The notes under the pieces were generated by a model. It saw nothing but the letters and a program-made list of their open reading frames with translations. It did not search any database and was not told where the DNA came from. From positions 1 through 19,715 of the forward strand of contig JBCCFD010000098.1 in the NCBI GenBank assembly GCA_039029915.1: a DNA stretch of 19,715 bases. The letters are read 5' to 3'. Shown here piece by piece: positions 8,276 to 16,423 of this stretch; within the stretch, counting starts at the first letter, position 1, and the number at the start of each line of letters is the position of its first letter. Position numbers and translations under genes: made by a program. This DNA is from QQUD01 sp039029915 (lineage in GTDB: Bacteria > Chloroflexota > Anaerolineae > Promineifilales > Promineifilaceae).

Positions 8276-8308
8276 TCAGCTTGTTAGCTGGTCAGCTTGT
8301 CAACTTTG
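8276..8308. repeat. AGCTTG-type intergenic repeat, copy 1
   Basis: TCAGCTTGT occurs at 8276-8284 and 8292-8300, inside a stretch reading AGCTTGTTAGCTGG then TCAGCTTGTCAACTTT. A closely related stretch lies at 14151-14179. Both copies sit just upstream of the ribosome site of a minus-strand gene. The remaining gap to 8486 shows nothing more than the small duplication at 8437-8459. Confidence 0.6.
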
Positions 8309-8436
8309 TTTTGGTTAGGATTATAAACTTAATGGTTAGTTTTTGTTCTTGCCTTACGGGAAGCCTACAAAATGGTGGCAAAGTGGCGTGTTGTTTGGAA
8401 GATATTTTATGGGGGGTTTTAGGGGTAAGGTGCCGC

Positions 8437-8459
8437 ATCGTCAATCGAAAATCGTCAAT
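8437..8459. repeat. ATCGTCAAT duplication with 14-base offset
   Basis: ATCGTCAAT occurs at 8437-8445 and 8451-8459, in the gap downstream of the esterase gene. It has the same offset as the duplications at 6091-6115 and 11956-11979. Confidence 0.6.
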
Positions 8460-8486
8460 TGTTCTTATTTTGCCTTGTCAATCAGC

Positions 8487-9605
8487 TTAGATATCGCACT
8501 CCGGATAGTCAGCTCGGTCTGTAGACCATTCAGCGGCGTGCCAGTCAAGATAGCTGGGGAGATGCGTCAACCAATATCGCTCATTATGCCCGCCGTCATT
8601 AACTGCATCAGTTAAATTAGCATTGATTTCATGCAGGCTACGGGCCAGCTGCCGTTGACCGGTTCGCAAAAAGTCAGTTTCGCCCCAGTCCATCCAAATG
8701 CGCATATTGGATAGATCCGCTGTTTCATAAGTCGCCAGCGGATTATAAACGGGATCGTCTGTTTCAAATCGCAAATGGCTGCTGTGCCCTGAAACGGCCG
8801 TAAACAGATCCGTATGCCTAAACGCTATCATCAACGCCCAATACCCTCCACGCGAAATCCCACCCAAGCTACGCCCTTCCGCATCGTTCCAAGTGCAGGT
8901 GATCGATTCAATATAAGGCATTAAAGCATTAACCGTTACGCCCTCAATGCTGTGGTCATTCCCCGAGGTTGTGTTGCCAATCGACCCATTGTTCGGCATC
9001 ACCACAACAAACGGTGGGTACTCGCCAGAGCCCATCTTATCATTGAGGATGTTGGCCAAGCCCAAATCAGCCCAATGAGAATCCGTTTGAATTGATCCAT
9101 GGAATAAATAAAGCACCGGGTAAGTCCGGCCATCCATCCCGTAGCAAGGGGGTAAATAAATATGGTAATCTCGCAAAGGACCGCCCACATCACTTGGAAA
9201 TTGACTTTTGAATAAACGGCCGTTTTCGTCACATCCCAGCCGCGCCGGAACCGCTTCAATCAATGGGGCTTTCGCCGCGACAGTCACCTGAGGCACAGTT
9301 GGTTCTGGTGTTACAGGGGTAGGCGATAGGGGAACGGCCGTGGCGGTATTTGTAGGCACCTCTGTGGGAATCGGCGTCGCAGACGGCAGCACAACACCTT
9401 GTGGTGTAAAAGTTGGAGGCACATCAACAACAGAGTCTAGAGTAGGCGTTGACCCAATCTCAGATGATGAAACAGCAGGCGTAAACGAAGGGATAAGCGT
9501 CGGCAATGGGCCGTTGTTTTGAGCAATTAACGCGGAGGGAAAACAACCTGTTCCCCAAAGTAGACACATCGTCCCAAACAGCAGCCATAGAAACGGCCGT
9601 TTCAT
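8487..9605 (-). CDS. esterase-family (alpha/beta hydrolase) lipoprotein
   Basis: From the ATG at 9605 the product has 372 residues. The first 21 residues are basic then hydrophobic and end W-G-T-G-C, a weak lipobox (Cys21). Residues 30-110 are a Thr/Pro/Val-rich stalk like that of the peptidase at 3098. The catalytic part (about 125-365) matches the putative-esterase family that includes esterase D and enterochelin esterase-like enzymes: D-Y-H-I-Y-L-P-P-C-Y, P-V-L-Y-L-F-H-G (163-170), the nucleophile elbow G-I-S-R-G-G with Ser251, probable acid Asp311 in W-G-E-T-D, and His340 in G-G-H-N. The triad is complete, so an active extracytoplasmic carboxylesterase is likely; the substrate is unknown. 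The frame is open to 9731, overlapping the next gene, but the extra 42 residues are polar and would hide the signal peptide, so I reject that start. Confidence 0.88.
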   Translation of the reverse strand: MKRPFLWLLFGTMCLLWGTGCFPSALIAQNNGPLPTLIPSFTPAVSSSEIGSTPTLDSVVDVPPTFTPQGVVLPSATPIPTEVPTNTATAVPLSPTPVTPEPTVPQVTVAAKAPLIEAVPARLGCDENGRLFKSQFPSDVGGPLRDYHIYLPPCYGMDGRTYPVLYLFHGSIQTDSHWADLGLANILNDKMGSGEYPPFVVVMPNNGSIGNTTSGNDHSIEGVTVNALMPYIESITCTWNDAEGRSLGGISRGGYWALMIAFRHTDLFTAVSGHSSHLRFETDDPVYNPLATYETADLSNMRIWMDWGETDFLRTGQRQLARSLHEINANLTDAVNDGGHNERYWLTHLPSYLDWHAAEWSTDRADYPECDI

Positions 9606-9696
9606 CTTGCTGTCTCGACGGTTAACATCAACAAAAACAAAGCGCTTGAAGTTGCTTTCAGCAAACGTTTTTTGACTCCTCAATGAAGAGGAAGTT

Positions 9697-10617
9697 TTAT
9701 CCCAATTCTTCTTCAAACTCAGTTCTTCCATTGATTTGATTTTTAGGTGTCAACCATGCATAAAAAATAATTGAAGTGACTAGCAATGTTCCCACCGAAT
9801 AGGCAGCGTTAAGTTCATTTAGCAAAAAAATGGATTCCGTTTGTAAAACAGAATTCGAATAGTTCACCACGATACCAGCAAACAAATTGTTCGCGGCATG
9901 AACCCCTAGAGCGAGCTCAAGTCGATTATCTCTTAAGGTAACGATTGTCAAAAATGCGCCAATCACAAAGAAAAAGAGCGGCAGCAAGACTGGATTGTCT
10001 GTGACCTCGGGGTTTCCCAAGTGAGGTACCATAAACAATATGCCATTGATAGTCGCCAATATCCAATGACTCTTTATGCCTATGCCTGTGGCCTGCAGCA
10101 GATAGCCCCTAAACAGAAGCTCTTCTGCTGAGGTTTGAATCGGGATCAGCAGCAGCATCACCAATAGAAAAGGTAAAAAGGCTGTGATATTGAGAGAAAA
10201 GGTAAAGTTTTCTGGCATCAAAAGATATTCAATACCGGTCGCCACCGCTAAAAGGAAGAAATACACCCCAAAACCTTGCCACACGCGAGCCCAACTCATT
10301 TTTCTAGTCGGGGTGATTAAGCTAAGAAACGGCCGTTGATGAACGAAGCGCACCGCCACAAAAATGCCCAAGATCAGGAACCAAAACGACATGTTTGAAA
10401 CCACAAAAACGAGGAGCGGCTGGACCCCAATCGGCAAACCTGTACTAGGGTCAATCAAAGTAGCGGGGTTGTTATCTGAACTTATTTGGGAAATTAATAG
10501 TTGGTAGGGCAAACTTCCCAAAATAAACCAGCAAAAAAGAATAACAAAAATGCCTAGGGCAAACTGCTGCGGCTCAGACTTGCCAGTTTTGGGCAGATCG
10601 AGAAATGGTGTCGTCAT
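9697..10617 (-). CDS. CPBP-family intramembrane metalloprotease (CAAX protease-like)
   Basis: The 306-residue polytopic protein carries the three CPBP motifs in order: E165-E166-L-L-F-R170-G, then His199 in M-V-P-H-L-G, then His240 in H-A-A-N-N. These residues bind zinc and form the active site in Rce1-type proteases. About eight hydrophobic segments run from residue 17 to 290. Bacterial members process or protect membrane and exported peptides; the substrate here is unknown. The ATG at 10617 overlaps the stop codon of the upstream exonuclease gene by four bases (ATGA), indicating translational coupling. One AACGGCCGTT lies inside the gene at 10328. Confidence 0.92.
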   Translation of the reverse strand: MTTPFLDLPKTGKSEPQQFALGIFVILFCWFILGSLPYQLLISQISSDNNPATLIDPSTGLPIGVQPLLVFVVSNMSFWFLILGIFVAVRFVHQRPFLSLITPTRKMSWARVWQGFGVYFFLLAVATGIEYLLMPENFTFSLNITAFLPFLLVMLLLIPIQTSAEELLFRGYLLQATGIGIKSHWILATINGILFMVPHLGNPEVTDNPVLLPLFFFVIGAFLTIVTLRDNRLELALGVHAANNLFAGIVVNYSNSVLQTESIFLLNELNAAYSVGTLLVTSIIFYAWLTPKNQINGRTEFEEELG

Positions 10618-11918
10618 TGTTGTTTAGAAGATTTTTGTGAATCAGTTAATTTACGCTGGAGTCGCTGGAGCCTATGCTCTAATTCAGCACCAACCATCTG
10701 ACCATATCCACGATTGCGCCAGCTTTTTGTTATTGTCAGCCCCTGTTCTGTCCAGAAGGTCGCTTTTTGATAATCAATCTCGTGCCATTCATAAAACTTT
10801 GCCAGCTCAACGTGGGCATCTACATCATCATAAGTCGTCGACGCAATCTGCTGCCACAATACAATAGCTTCAGCGCGTCTGTTGTTTTGCTTAAGCAGCA
10901 AAGCCAAGCGGGACAACGTTTGATGGTACGTCTCCAGCGGCAATTCAGCATCGGCTGCCTGCCGAAGCGTTGTTTCGGCTTCGATCACGAGCCTTAGATC
11001 CGCTTGCCACTTGCCCAAACTAAACAAATCTAGGGGGAGCCCTTCTCGCTGGGTAATCAGCTGCAATACGGCCGTTGCCAGCGTCACCATCGACAGCATA
11101 TCTTCGTGATTGTGGTAAAAAACGCGCCGCATCTCGCTCGGGTCACCTGACCGCACGTAATCATGGTACATGTTCGGGATGAGAAAGCCGGGCACGTCCT
11201 CGTGAGTTCGCTTAATGCTTAACAAGGTTTCTTCAAGCGAGCCTAACGCGCAGGAACCTAAGCGCAAACGCCACAAGCGACGAGATGGAGGCAGCAAATC
11301 TAAATGGGGCATACTGCTCAGCGGAGAAGGCTGCCGGTTCATCAAATATCGGTTGTCCAAAAGAGGGATATCGAAAGAACGGCCGTTAAACGAAATCAAA
11401 AACGTTTTTGACGCAGCCAGCTCTTCCAGTAAACGCAGCATCGCCGGTTCGTCAGCATGGTTCCGCAAAAAATATTGGCGCACCACAAACACATACCCTG
11501 TTGCCCCATTCGCCAACTTTTGCTGATCAAAAAAAGCGACGCCGACCATAAAGGCCAAGGTGCCTGCTCCGGCGAGTCCTGTTGTTTCTGTATCGATAAA
11601 GAGCGCGTCTGTAAAATGGAGGCCGGTCAATCGAGGCTCTTTGGCATAGGGCACCATCGCTTCTGGCAAATAAGCCAGCAGCTCCCCTAGAATCGCCTGC
11701 CCTTGCTGAAACGAAAGTGGATACACTTTATCTAAAACAAGACAGCTCCCAACGGCCGTTTCCTGCACAACGGCTCCAGGGAAAACCTGCTCAAATTCAC
11801 GATCAGTAGGAGGAGCCGAACCATGTCTCGGTGGTTTAACAGGTGGCGCAGGTTTGAGGTTGCGTGTCCCCCTTGTTACACCTAACCGACGCAATTTCGA
11901 CTGCAAACGATCATCCAT
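10614..11918 (-). CDS. YprB-like DEDD exonuclease (RNase H fold) with helical tail
   Basis: The 434-residue protein has a Pro-rich N-terminus and a DEDD-type 3'-5' exonuclease domain at about 100-285. ExoI is F-I-D109-T-E111-T-T-G, ExoII is S-F-N178-G-R-S-F-D183, and ExoIII is H-N-H-E-D273-M-L-S. These are the metal-binding acids of the RNase H-like YprB family (predicted RNA/DNA exonucleases). Between ExoII and ExoIII are H-L-D-L and C-A-L-G-S-L-E, both typical of the family. Residues 310-420 are helical with TPR-like character. It is cytoplasmic by prediction. The start at 11918 has no strong ribosome site. It is coupled to the CPBP protease gene by a 4-base overlap. Three palindrome copies lie within. 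Confidence 0.88.
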   Translation of the reverse strand: MDDRLQSKLRRLGVTRGTRNLKPAPPVKPPRHGSAPPTDREFEQVFPGAVVQETAVGSCLVLDKVYPLSFQQGQAILGELLAYLPEAMVPYAKEPRLTGLHFTDALFIDTETTGLAGAGTLAFMVGVAFFDQQKLANGATGYVFVVRQYFLRNHADEPAMLRLLEELAASKTFLISFNGRSFDIPLLDNRYLMNRQPSPLSSMPHLDLLPPSRRLWRLRLGSCALGSLEETLLSIKRTHEDVPGFLIPNMYHDYVRSGDPSEMRRVFYHNHEDMLSMVTLATAVLQLITQREGLPLDLFSLGKWQADLRLVIEAETTLRQAADAELPLETYHQTLSRLALLLKQNNRRAEAIVLWQQIASTTYDDVDAHVELAKFYEWHEIDYQKATFWTEQGLTITKSWRNRGYGQMVGAELEHRLQRLQRKLTDSQKSSKQQ

Positions 11919-11955
11919 GACGTGATTTTACATGGAAATGAGTGATTTTGATAGG

Positions 11956-12000
11956 TAGGGATTGGGGATTAGGGATTGGCAATTACCCAATCTCCTAATC
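11956..12000. repeat. GGGATT-type duplication and imperfect dyad between genes
   Basis: TAGGGATTGG occurs at 11956-11965 and 11970-11979 (14-base offset). The second copy is part of a dyad: GATTAGGGATTGG (11967-11979) pairs with CCAATCTCCTAATC (11987-12000) with one bulge. It lies downstream of the transporter gene and upstream of the exonuclease gene, both reading leftward. It could end the transporter transcript, but no U-run follows on the minus strand. Confidence 0.65.
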
Positions 12001-12086
12001 TCATTTATTCTGGATAGTGATGACACAAGACAACCCACCAACCAGCAAATTATCCTATGCCCACCCCCATCTCTGTACTCTAGCTT

Positions 12087-14123
12087 TTAATCCCCCGCCG
12101 CTAGCGCCGCATCCTTTTGTTGAGCATACGCCTTACCGGCATCTACGTCAACGCGGGTCAGCAAGAAAATACCGATGGCAAAGAAAAAGAAGAGGCTAGC
12201 CACACCGGGACGACTGCTGTCAAAAAGAGCCACCGAAATCACAAACACCAGCGGACTCAAAAAGGACGCAAACTTCGACATAATGCTAAAGAAACCAAAG
12301 AACTCACCACTCATAGCTGTGGGTGTCATTGCGGCGTACAGGCTGCGACTCAACGCTTGACTACCTCCTTGCACCACCGCCACCATAAAGGCCAGGAACC
12401 AAAACTCAATCACGGAATTGAGGAAGAAACCCCAAATTGCGATGATGGCATAGGCAATCAGCGCCAAAATAATGCTCTTCTTAGTATCAAGTAGGTTAGC
12501 AATGCCTTGGAACAGGCGCGGCCCTGTTAACCAAGCAAAGAGTCCACCAATAATCTGCAAGCCAAACAAGACGCCAATAATCACGCCCAAATTGCTGCCC
12601 CTAAGTGGCTGAAGGACTTCAACCTGTGATACAGACAGGACATTGCCTGAACTTTCGGAGGCACGCTCACCGCTGTTAACAATGGAAAGCACGTGTTCCC
12701 CTTCAGCATCTGCGCTGAGGCTGGTTGTGACATCAAATCGCTCAGTGGCGTTGTAGGCATCAATGAGCACGGGTTCCCCTTCGTCATCTAACAGAGGTTG
12801 GCCGTCTAGCTCAACGGCCCAAACACCTCGGTCGGGGCCAGTGCTGTAGGTGATCTCAACCGGTTGACCATTGTAAGCGAAATCAACACGGCCGTTGACA
12901 TCATCCGTCACTGCATAAACGGTATCAAACTGCGCTTCATCACAGCCAAACGCGTACCAAGCACAGCTCTGGCCTCGCATGGCCCCGGATACAGTTTCTT
13001 CAGAAAATGTGCCCGTTAAGGCAAAGGCACTGCTGTTAATTGCGTGGGTACCTTGACCAACGGCCGTATCCGTCGCCACAAAATCAGGTGATGGCGTTCC
13101 CGTCAGGCTATTATCCAAAACAAATTTTCCCAATATCCCCGTTGTAGGGAGCGCAATAATGTTAAAAATCACAAACGCTACATACACCGTTTGCCATTTA
13201 TTGCCCTGCGTCGGTAAATTGCCAAAAACCAAGCTAAAAGGAATGCCTACAAACTGCACCAGCAAAATTGCCAGCACCAACTCTGTCGTGCTAAACCCCA
13301 GTTCTGCACCATAAATTGCCGCCACAGAAATAATGATGCCAATGCCATCGTTATAAATAAGAAAAGCCACCAAAAAGCGGAACAGCTCCCGATAGTTGCG
13401 AATCTCGCGCAGCGTTTCCCGAATCTGTTTAAAGCTAACCTCAACCAAACTTTCGCCCGGTTGAAGTTGACGGCTGGCTGTTTCTGGCTCTGGCACCACG
13501 CGGAATAGCGGAATAGAGAAGATGGCCCACCAAATGGCCACACTAAAAAGCGACCAGCGGACACCCCAATTACCGGGAAGCGTAAAAATCATGACCACAT
13601 TAACAGCCAGCAAGATACCACCACCCAAATAACCTAGGGCATATCCATAAGTTGAAACGCGATCTTGATCTTCATCTTTGGCAACATGAGGCAACAATGC
13701 ATCATAAAACACATTCGCTGCCCCGAATCCGATTCGACCAATCAAGAAAAAGATAGAAGCTAATAGCCAATCCCCTGAATCAACAAGAACCAGCAAGCCC
13801 GTACCAATTACCCCAACGGTTATAAATAGAGACAGAAACTTCTTTTTACCACGCATAATGTCGGAGACAGTCCCTAAAATAGGCGACATGAGGGCAACAA
13901 CGAAAACCGAAATAGAGAGGGTAATACTCCAATATTGCGTAGCAGTTGCTGCGCTCGGCAAGTTTGCGCCAGCCACACTGCTGTAGTAAGCAGGTAGCAC
14001 AGCTGCCAAAATCGTGGTTGCAAATGCTGAGTTCGCCCAATCATATAAAGCCCAAGCTCGTATGCGGCGGTTGTATTCTTTTTCAGATAAGTTAGCTAAG
14101 GGTGATGTCACCGTGGCAGTCAT
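12087..14123 (-). CDS. UMF1-family MFS transporter with large extracytoplasmic insert
   Basis: The N-terminus holds the UMF1/Atg22-like signature W-A-L-Y-D-W-A-N-S-A-F-A-T-T (24-37). Membrane helices fill residues 60-332 and 511-665, giving an MFS-type permease; bacterial substrates of this family are poorly known. The protein has 678 residues where relatives usually have about 420-450. The excess is a beta-rich, hydrophilic block at about 336-508 (DNA 12600-13118) between two helices. It has two cysteines (C387, C394) and a run resembling a jelly-roll carbohydrate-binding module: G-V-W-A-V-E-L-D-G then Y-N-A-T-E-R-F-D-V and G-E-H-V-L-S-I-V-N-S-G. I infer this domain faces outward and may capture ligand. 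A GGAGG ribosome site at 14131-14135 (minus) fixes the start at 14123. Confidence 0.9.
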   Translation of the reverse strand: MTATVTSPLANLSEKEYNRRIRAWALYDWANSAFATTILAAVLPAYYSSVAGANLPSAATATQYWSITLSISVFVVALMSPILGTVSDIMRGKKKFLSLFITVGVIGTGLLVLVDSGDWLLASIFFLIGRIGFGAANVFYDALLPHVAKDEDQDRVSTYGYALGYLGGGILLAVNVVMIFTLPGNWGVRWSLFSVAIWWAIFSIPLFRVVPEPETASRQLQPGESLVEVSFKQIRETLREIRNYRELFRFLVAFLIYNDGIGIIISVAAIYGAELGFSTTELVLAILLVQFVGIPFSLVFGNLPTQGNKWQTVYVAFVIFNIIALPTTGILGKFVLDNSLTGTPSPDFVATDTAVGQGTHAINSSAFALTGTFSEETVSGAMRGQSCAWYAFGCDEAQFDTVYAVTDDVNGRVDFAYNGQPVEITYSTGPDRGVWAVELDGQPLLDDEGEPVLIDAYNATERFDVTTSLSADAEGEHVLSIVNSGERASESSGNVLSVSQVEVLQPLRGSNLGVIIGVLFGLQIIGGLFAWLTGPRLFQGIANLLDTKKSIILALIAYAIIAIWGFFLNSVIEFWFLAFMVAVVQGGSQALSRSLYAAMTPTAMSGEFFGFFSIMSKFASFLSPLVFVISVALFDSSRPGVASLFFFFAIGIFLLTRVDVDAGKAYAQQKDAALAAGD

Positions 14124-14150
14124 CGGTTTTCCTCCAGATATGGAGCTGAT

Positions 14151-14179
14151 AGCTTGCTTGCTACCAGCTTGTCAGCTTT
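14151..14179. repeat. AGCTTG-type intergenic repeat, copy 2
   Basis: AGCTTGCTTGCTACC is followed directly by AGCTTGTCAGCTTT (second half from 14166). It aligns with 8279-8308 at most positions. It lies just upstream of the transporter gene's ribosome site, the same relative place as copy 1. Confidence 0.55.
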
Positions 14180-14236
14180 AGAGCCTTCTCTTCCCTGAAG
14201 TTATTATCCCAATGCCCCCGCCATTCGGCAAAAGGT

Positions 14237-14563
14237 TTATCGAACCGACGGGGGTTTAGGGGGTTCTGGCAAATCGTCCCCTATTTGTTCAACGGCCACG
14301 GACAAAGGGATGGGGGCCACCACAGGCTGTTTTGGAACAAAAATATACAGATAGTAAAGTTGCCCCAGCAGGATAAATAAAAACAACATCCAAAGGGTGC
14401 GAATCATAATGGGTCTTAAATAGTGACCCGCTTGACGAGAGAAAAATTTTAATTCCGTTTTCAAGGATGGGTCTAATGCCTCATGGGCAATCATTTCATC
14501 GTTAGCGTTAACCCACTCACGCAAATCATTCAAATCATTAGGGGTATTTTGCATATCGCTCAT
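14237..14563 (-). CDS. small one-TM protein encoded with the PA14 pilin gene
   Basis: The 108-residue product has a polar acidic N-terminus (1-45), one hydrophobic span (about 54-76) and an outside tail rich in Pro ending P-E-P-P-K-P-P. I recognise no family. Its ATG at 14563 follows the stop of the PA14 protein by 15 bp and has an AGGTGA ribosome site, so the two are very likely co-transcribed. A role in anchoring or assembling the PA14 protein is inference only. Confidence 0.65.
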   Translation of the reverse strand: MSDMQNTPNDLNDLREWVNANDEMIAHEALDPSLKTELKFFSRQAGHYLRPIMIRTLWMLFLFILLGQLYYLYIFVPKQPVVAPIPLSVAVEQIGDDLPEPPKPPSVR

Positions 14564-14578
14564 CTTATCACCTATTGC

Positions 14579-16381
14579 CTATTCCCAATCAAACTCAGCT
14601 ACAGCTTGTCCACCACGCTCAAAATAAACCAGCATAATTTGATGTGTCCCTGCTGATAACGTCTGGGTTGATTGATAGGTGGTTGCTGATTGGTTTCGCC
14701 ATTGATTAATAATCAGGTTCTGATCGACATAAAGCTGAACACCGTCATCCGTGCGCGTTGTGAACGTCACATTACCACCTGAAAAATCAAAATCTCCGCT
14801 CCATCTGACGGAGAAATTGTTTGAATTTACACCAAAGCCTGGGGACCCGCTGCCCCAATTGTAGTTAATTTGGCTTTCACATCGGGCAAACACGGGGTCA
14901 CCGCTTAAATTAAGATTATTGTAGTATTCGGCAAAGAATTGACCTGTCGGGCAGGAGGTTGTGATGGTATCCCAGGAAAAATAGGCGCGCGTATTGCCAC
15001 CTCTTTCATAATATTCCATTTGAACTACATAATTTCCGGCTGCCATTGATTTTCTGGCGCTATAGGTTGTGGCAGACTGAGGAACCCATCTGTCGATAAG
15101 CTGTTCGCCATCAACCCAAATGCGCACGCCATCATCTGCGGTCGTTGTAAAGGCGTAATCCCCATCTTCAAAGGAGAAATTGCCTCGCCAGCGAATTGAA
15201 AAGTTGTCTGCATTCACGCCATTACCGGGCGAATTTGTGCCCCAGCTATAATCAATTTGGGATTCACATCTTGAGAATACTGGTTCACCGCTTAAATTCC
15301 GATTATTGAAATATTCAGCTAAAAATTGATTGTCTGGGCAGTTTAACGTTACCACTGGGGTCCAGTTCAATTTAGCGACGGCATTCCCGCCATTTTCATA
15401 ATAAGACATGACTACTTTAGTTAAAACGCTTTGTGTCTCTTTTCGAGCTGTATAGGTGGTGGCAGCTTGATTACGCCAAGCATCAATAATGGTTTCATCA
15501 TCGACTACAATTCGTACCCCATCATCTGCTGTTGTTGTAAACGCATAGGTTGTGTCAGAGTCTAAGGGGATATAACCCGTCCAGCGTACGGAAAATCTAT
15601 TGGAATTTACACCAGCCGCTGGGGACCCTCGACCCCATTCATATTGAATTTCGGATTCACAACGAATCAAAACGGGGTCATCGGCTAAAGTTCTATTGTT
15701 AAAATATTCCGCTCGGAATTGGCCTTCTTGGCAAATATCTAAGGTAATTGTGGCATTTCCTTGGGCCAAGGGAACCAAATCTGAGTAGTAAGCTTCCCCC
15801 TCATAATCAGCTCGAAATTCTACATTTTCACCAATAAGGTTAAAGTTAGCCTCCCCTCTCACGTTTGTGATAAGCGTGGCGTTTAAGTAATTTCCGGCTG
15901 CATCAAATGCGGAAATTGGCACATCTCTAATCGGATTACCAGCGAGATCGATTGTTGTTACAATGAATGGGGTTCTTTCGATTTGAATAATTGCTGTTGA
16001 CTGTTCTGGCCATTGAACAAGGTCAGACCAGAACCATTCTCCCTGATATTCAGTCAAAAATAGATAGCTATTTGGCTCTAGGGTAAAGGCGGTTTCACCA
16101 TTGGAGTTCGTATCTTGATAAATATCAGTATATTCGCCTGATTCTAAGTAAGCATAAATACGGCCGTTTGGGATGCCAGTTTGATTTTGGTCAAGCAAAA
16201 AAACATGAAGCCCATCTTCACTTGTTCTATCACCATCAAAATCAATATCATCAAGACTATCAGAAACGCCATTTCCCAAAACCGAAAGGCTTAAAAATAT
16301 AGTGCTCGAAACAAGCATGAGTAATAAAGCATATTCGACAAGGGACTGCCCTGATTGGATTCTTTGGTTAAAATGATTCAT
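14579..16381 (-). CDS. Flp-type prepilin-like protein with three PA14 domains
   Basis: The 600-residue protein starts with a class III signal like Flp/TadE pilins: after a short polar leader, G11 is followed by Q-S-L-V-E-Y with Glu at +5 and Tyr at +6, then a hydrophobic helix to about residue 38. A TadV-like prepilin peptidase would cut after G11. Residues 55-215 form two or so Ig/CNA-like beta modules. Three PA14 domains follow at 217-341, 348-470 and 477-600, each with A-E-Y-[FY]-N-N, [FY]-x-W-G, F-S-[VI]-R-W and D-D-G-V. Each begins with a Cys paired to another exactly 24 residues later (217/241, 348/372, 477/501), suggesting one disulfide per domain. PA14 domains usually bind carbohydrate. 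I infer a surface adhesin displayed through the Flp/Tad machinery or held by its uncleaved helix. Confidence 0.87.
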   Translation of the reverse strand: MNHFNQRIQSGQSLVEYALLLMLVSSTIFLSLSVLGNGVSDSLDDIDFDGDRTSEDGLHVFLLDQNQTGIPNGRIYAYLESGEYTDIYQDTNSNGETAFTLEPNSYLFLTEYQGEWFWSDLVQWPEQSTAIIQIERTPFIVTTIDLAGNPIRDVPISAFDAAGNYLNATLITNVRGEANFNLIGENVEFRADYEGEAYYSDLVPLAQGNATITLDICQEGQFRAEYFNNRTLADDPVLIRCESEIQYEWGRGSPAAGVNSNRFSVRWTGYIPLDSDTTYAFTTTADDGVRIVVDDETIIDAWRNQAATTYTARKETQSVLTKVVMSYYENGGNAVAKLNWTPVVTLNCPDNQFLAEYFNNRNLSGEPVFSRCESQIDYSWGTNSPGNGVNADNFSIRWRGNFSFEDGDYAFTTTADDGVRIWVDGEQLIDRWVPQSATTYSARKSMAAGNYVVQMEYYERGGNTRAYFSWDTITTSCPTGQFFAEYYNNLNLSGDPVFARCESQINYNWGSGSPGFGVNSNNFSVRWSGDFDFSGGNVTFTTRTDDGVQLYVDQNLIINQWRNQSATTYQSTQTLSAGTHQIMLVYFERGGQAVAEFDWE

Positions 16382-16423
16382 TAATTGTCTGTCCTAAGGA
16401 TAATGACCTACGTGTATCTTCTG

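Larger units (their letters stand above)
1177..16168. repeat. highly iterated palindrome ACGGCCGT (24 copies)
   Basis: Copies of the 8-mer within a 10-mer begin at 1177, 2154, 2852, 3199, 3475, 4114, 4613, 5073, 5335, 6010, 7542, 7629, 7815, 8793, 9215, 9333, 9592, 10328, 11067, 11378, 11751, 12887, 13059 and 16159. Fourteen are the full palindrome AACGGCCGTT. Two near-copies, TCGGCCGTT, lie near 4060 and 6191. By base composition less than one copy is expected in 16 kb. Most lie inside genes, on both coding orientations and in different frames (reading T-A-V, N-G-R or R-P-L), so it is a DNA-level feature like cyanobacterial HIP1, not a protein motif. None occurs from 16,169 to the end. Confidence 0.9.

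Noticed and set aside
9606..9731. 42-residue extension of the esterase
   Set aside because: It overlaps the CPBP protease gene and would put the lipoprotein signal in the middle of the protein. The ATG at 9605 gives a normal signal peptide.
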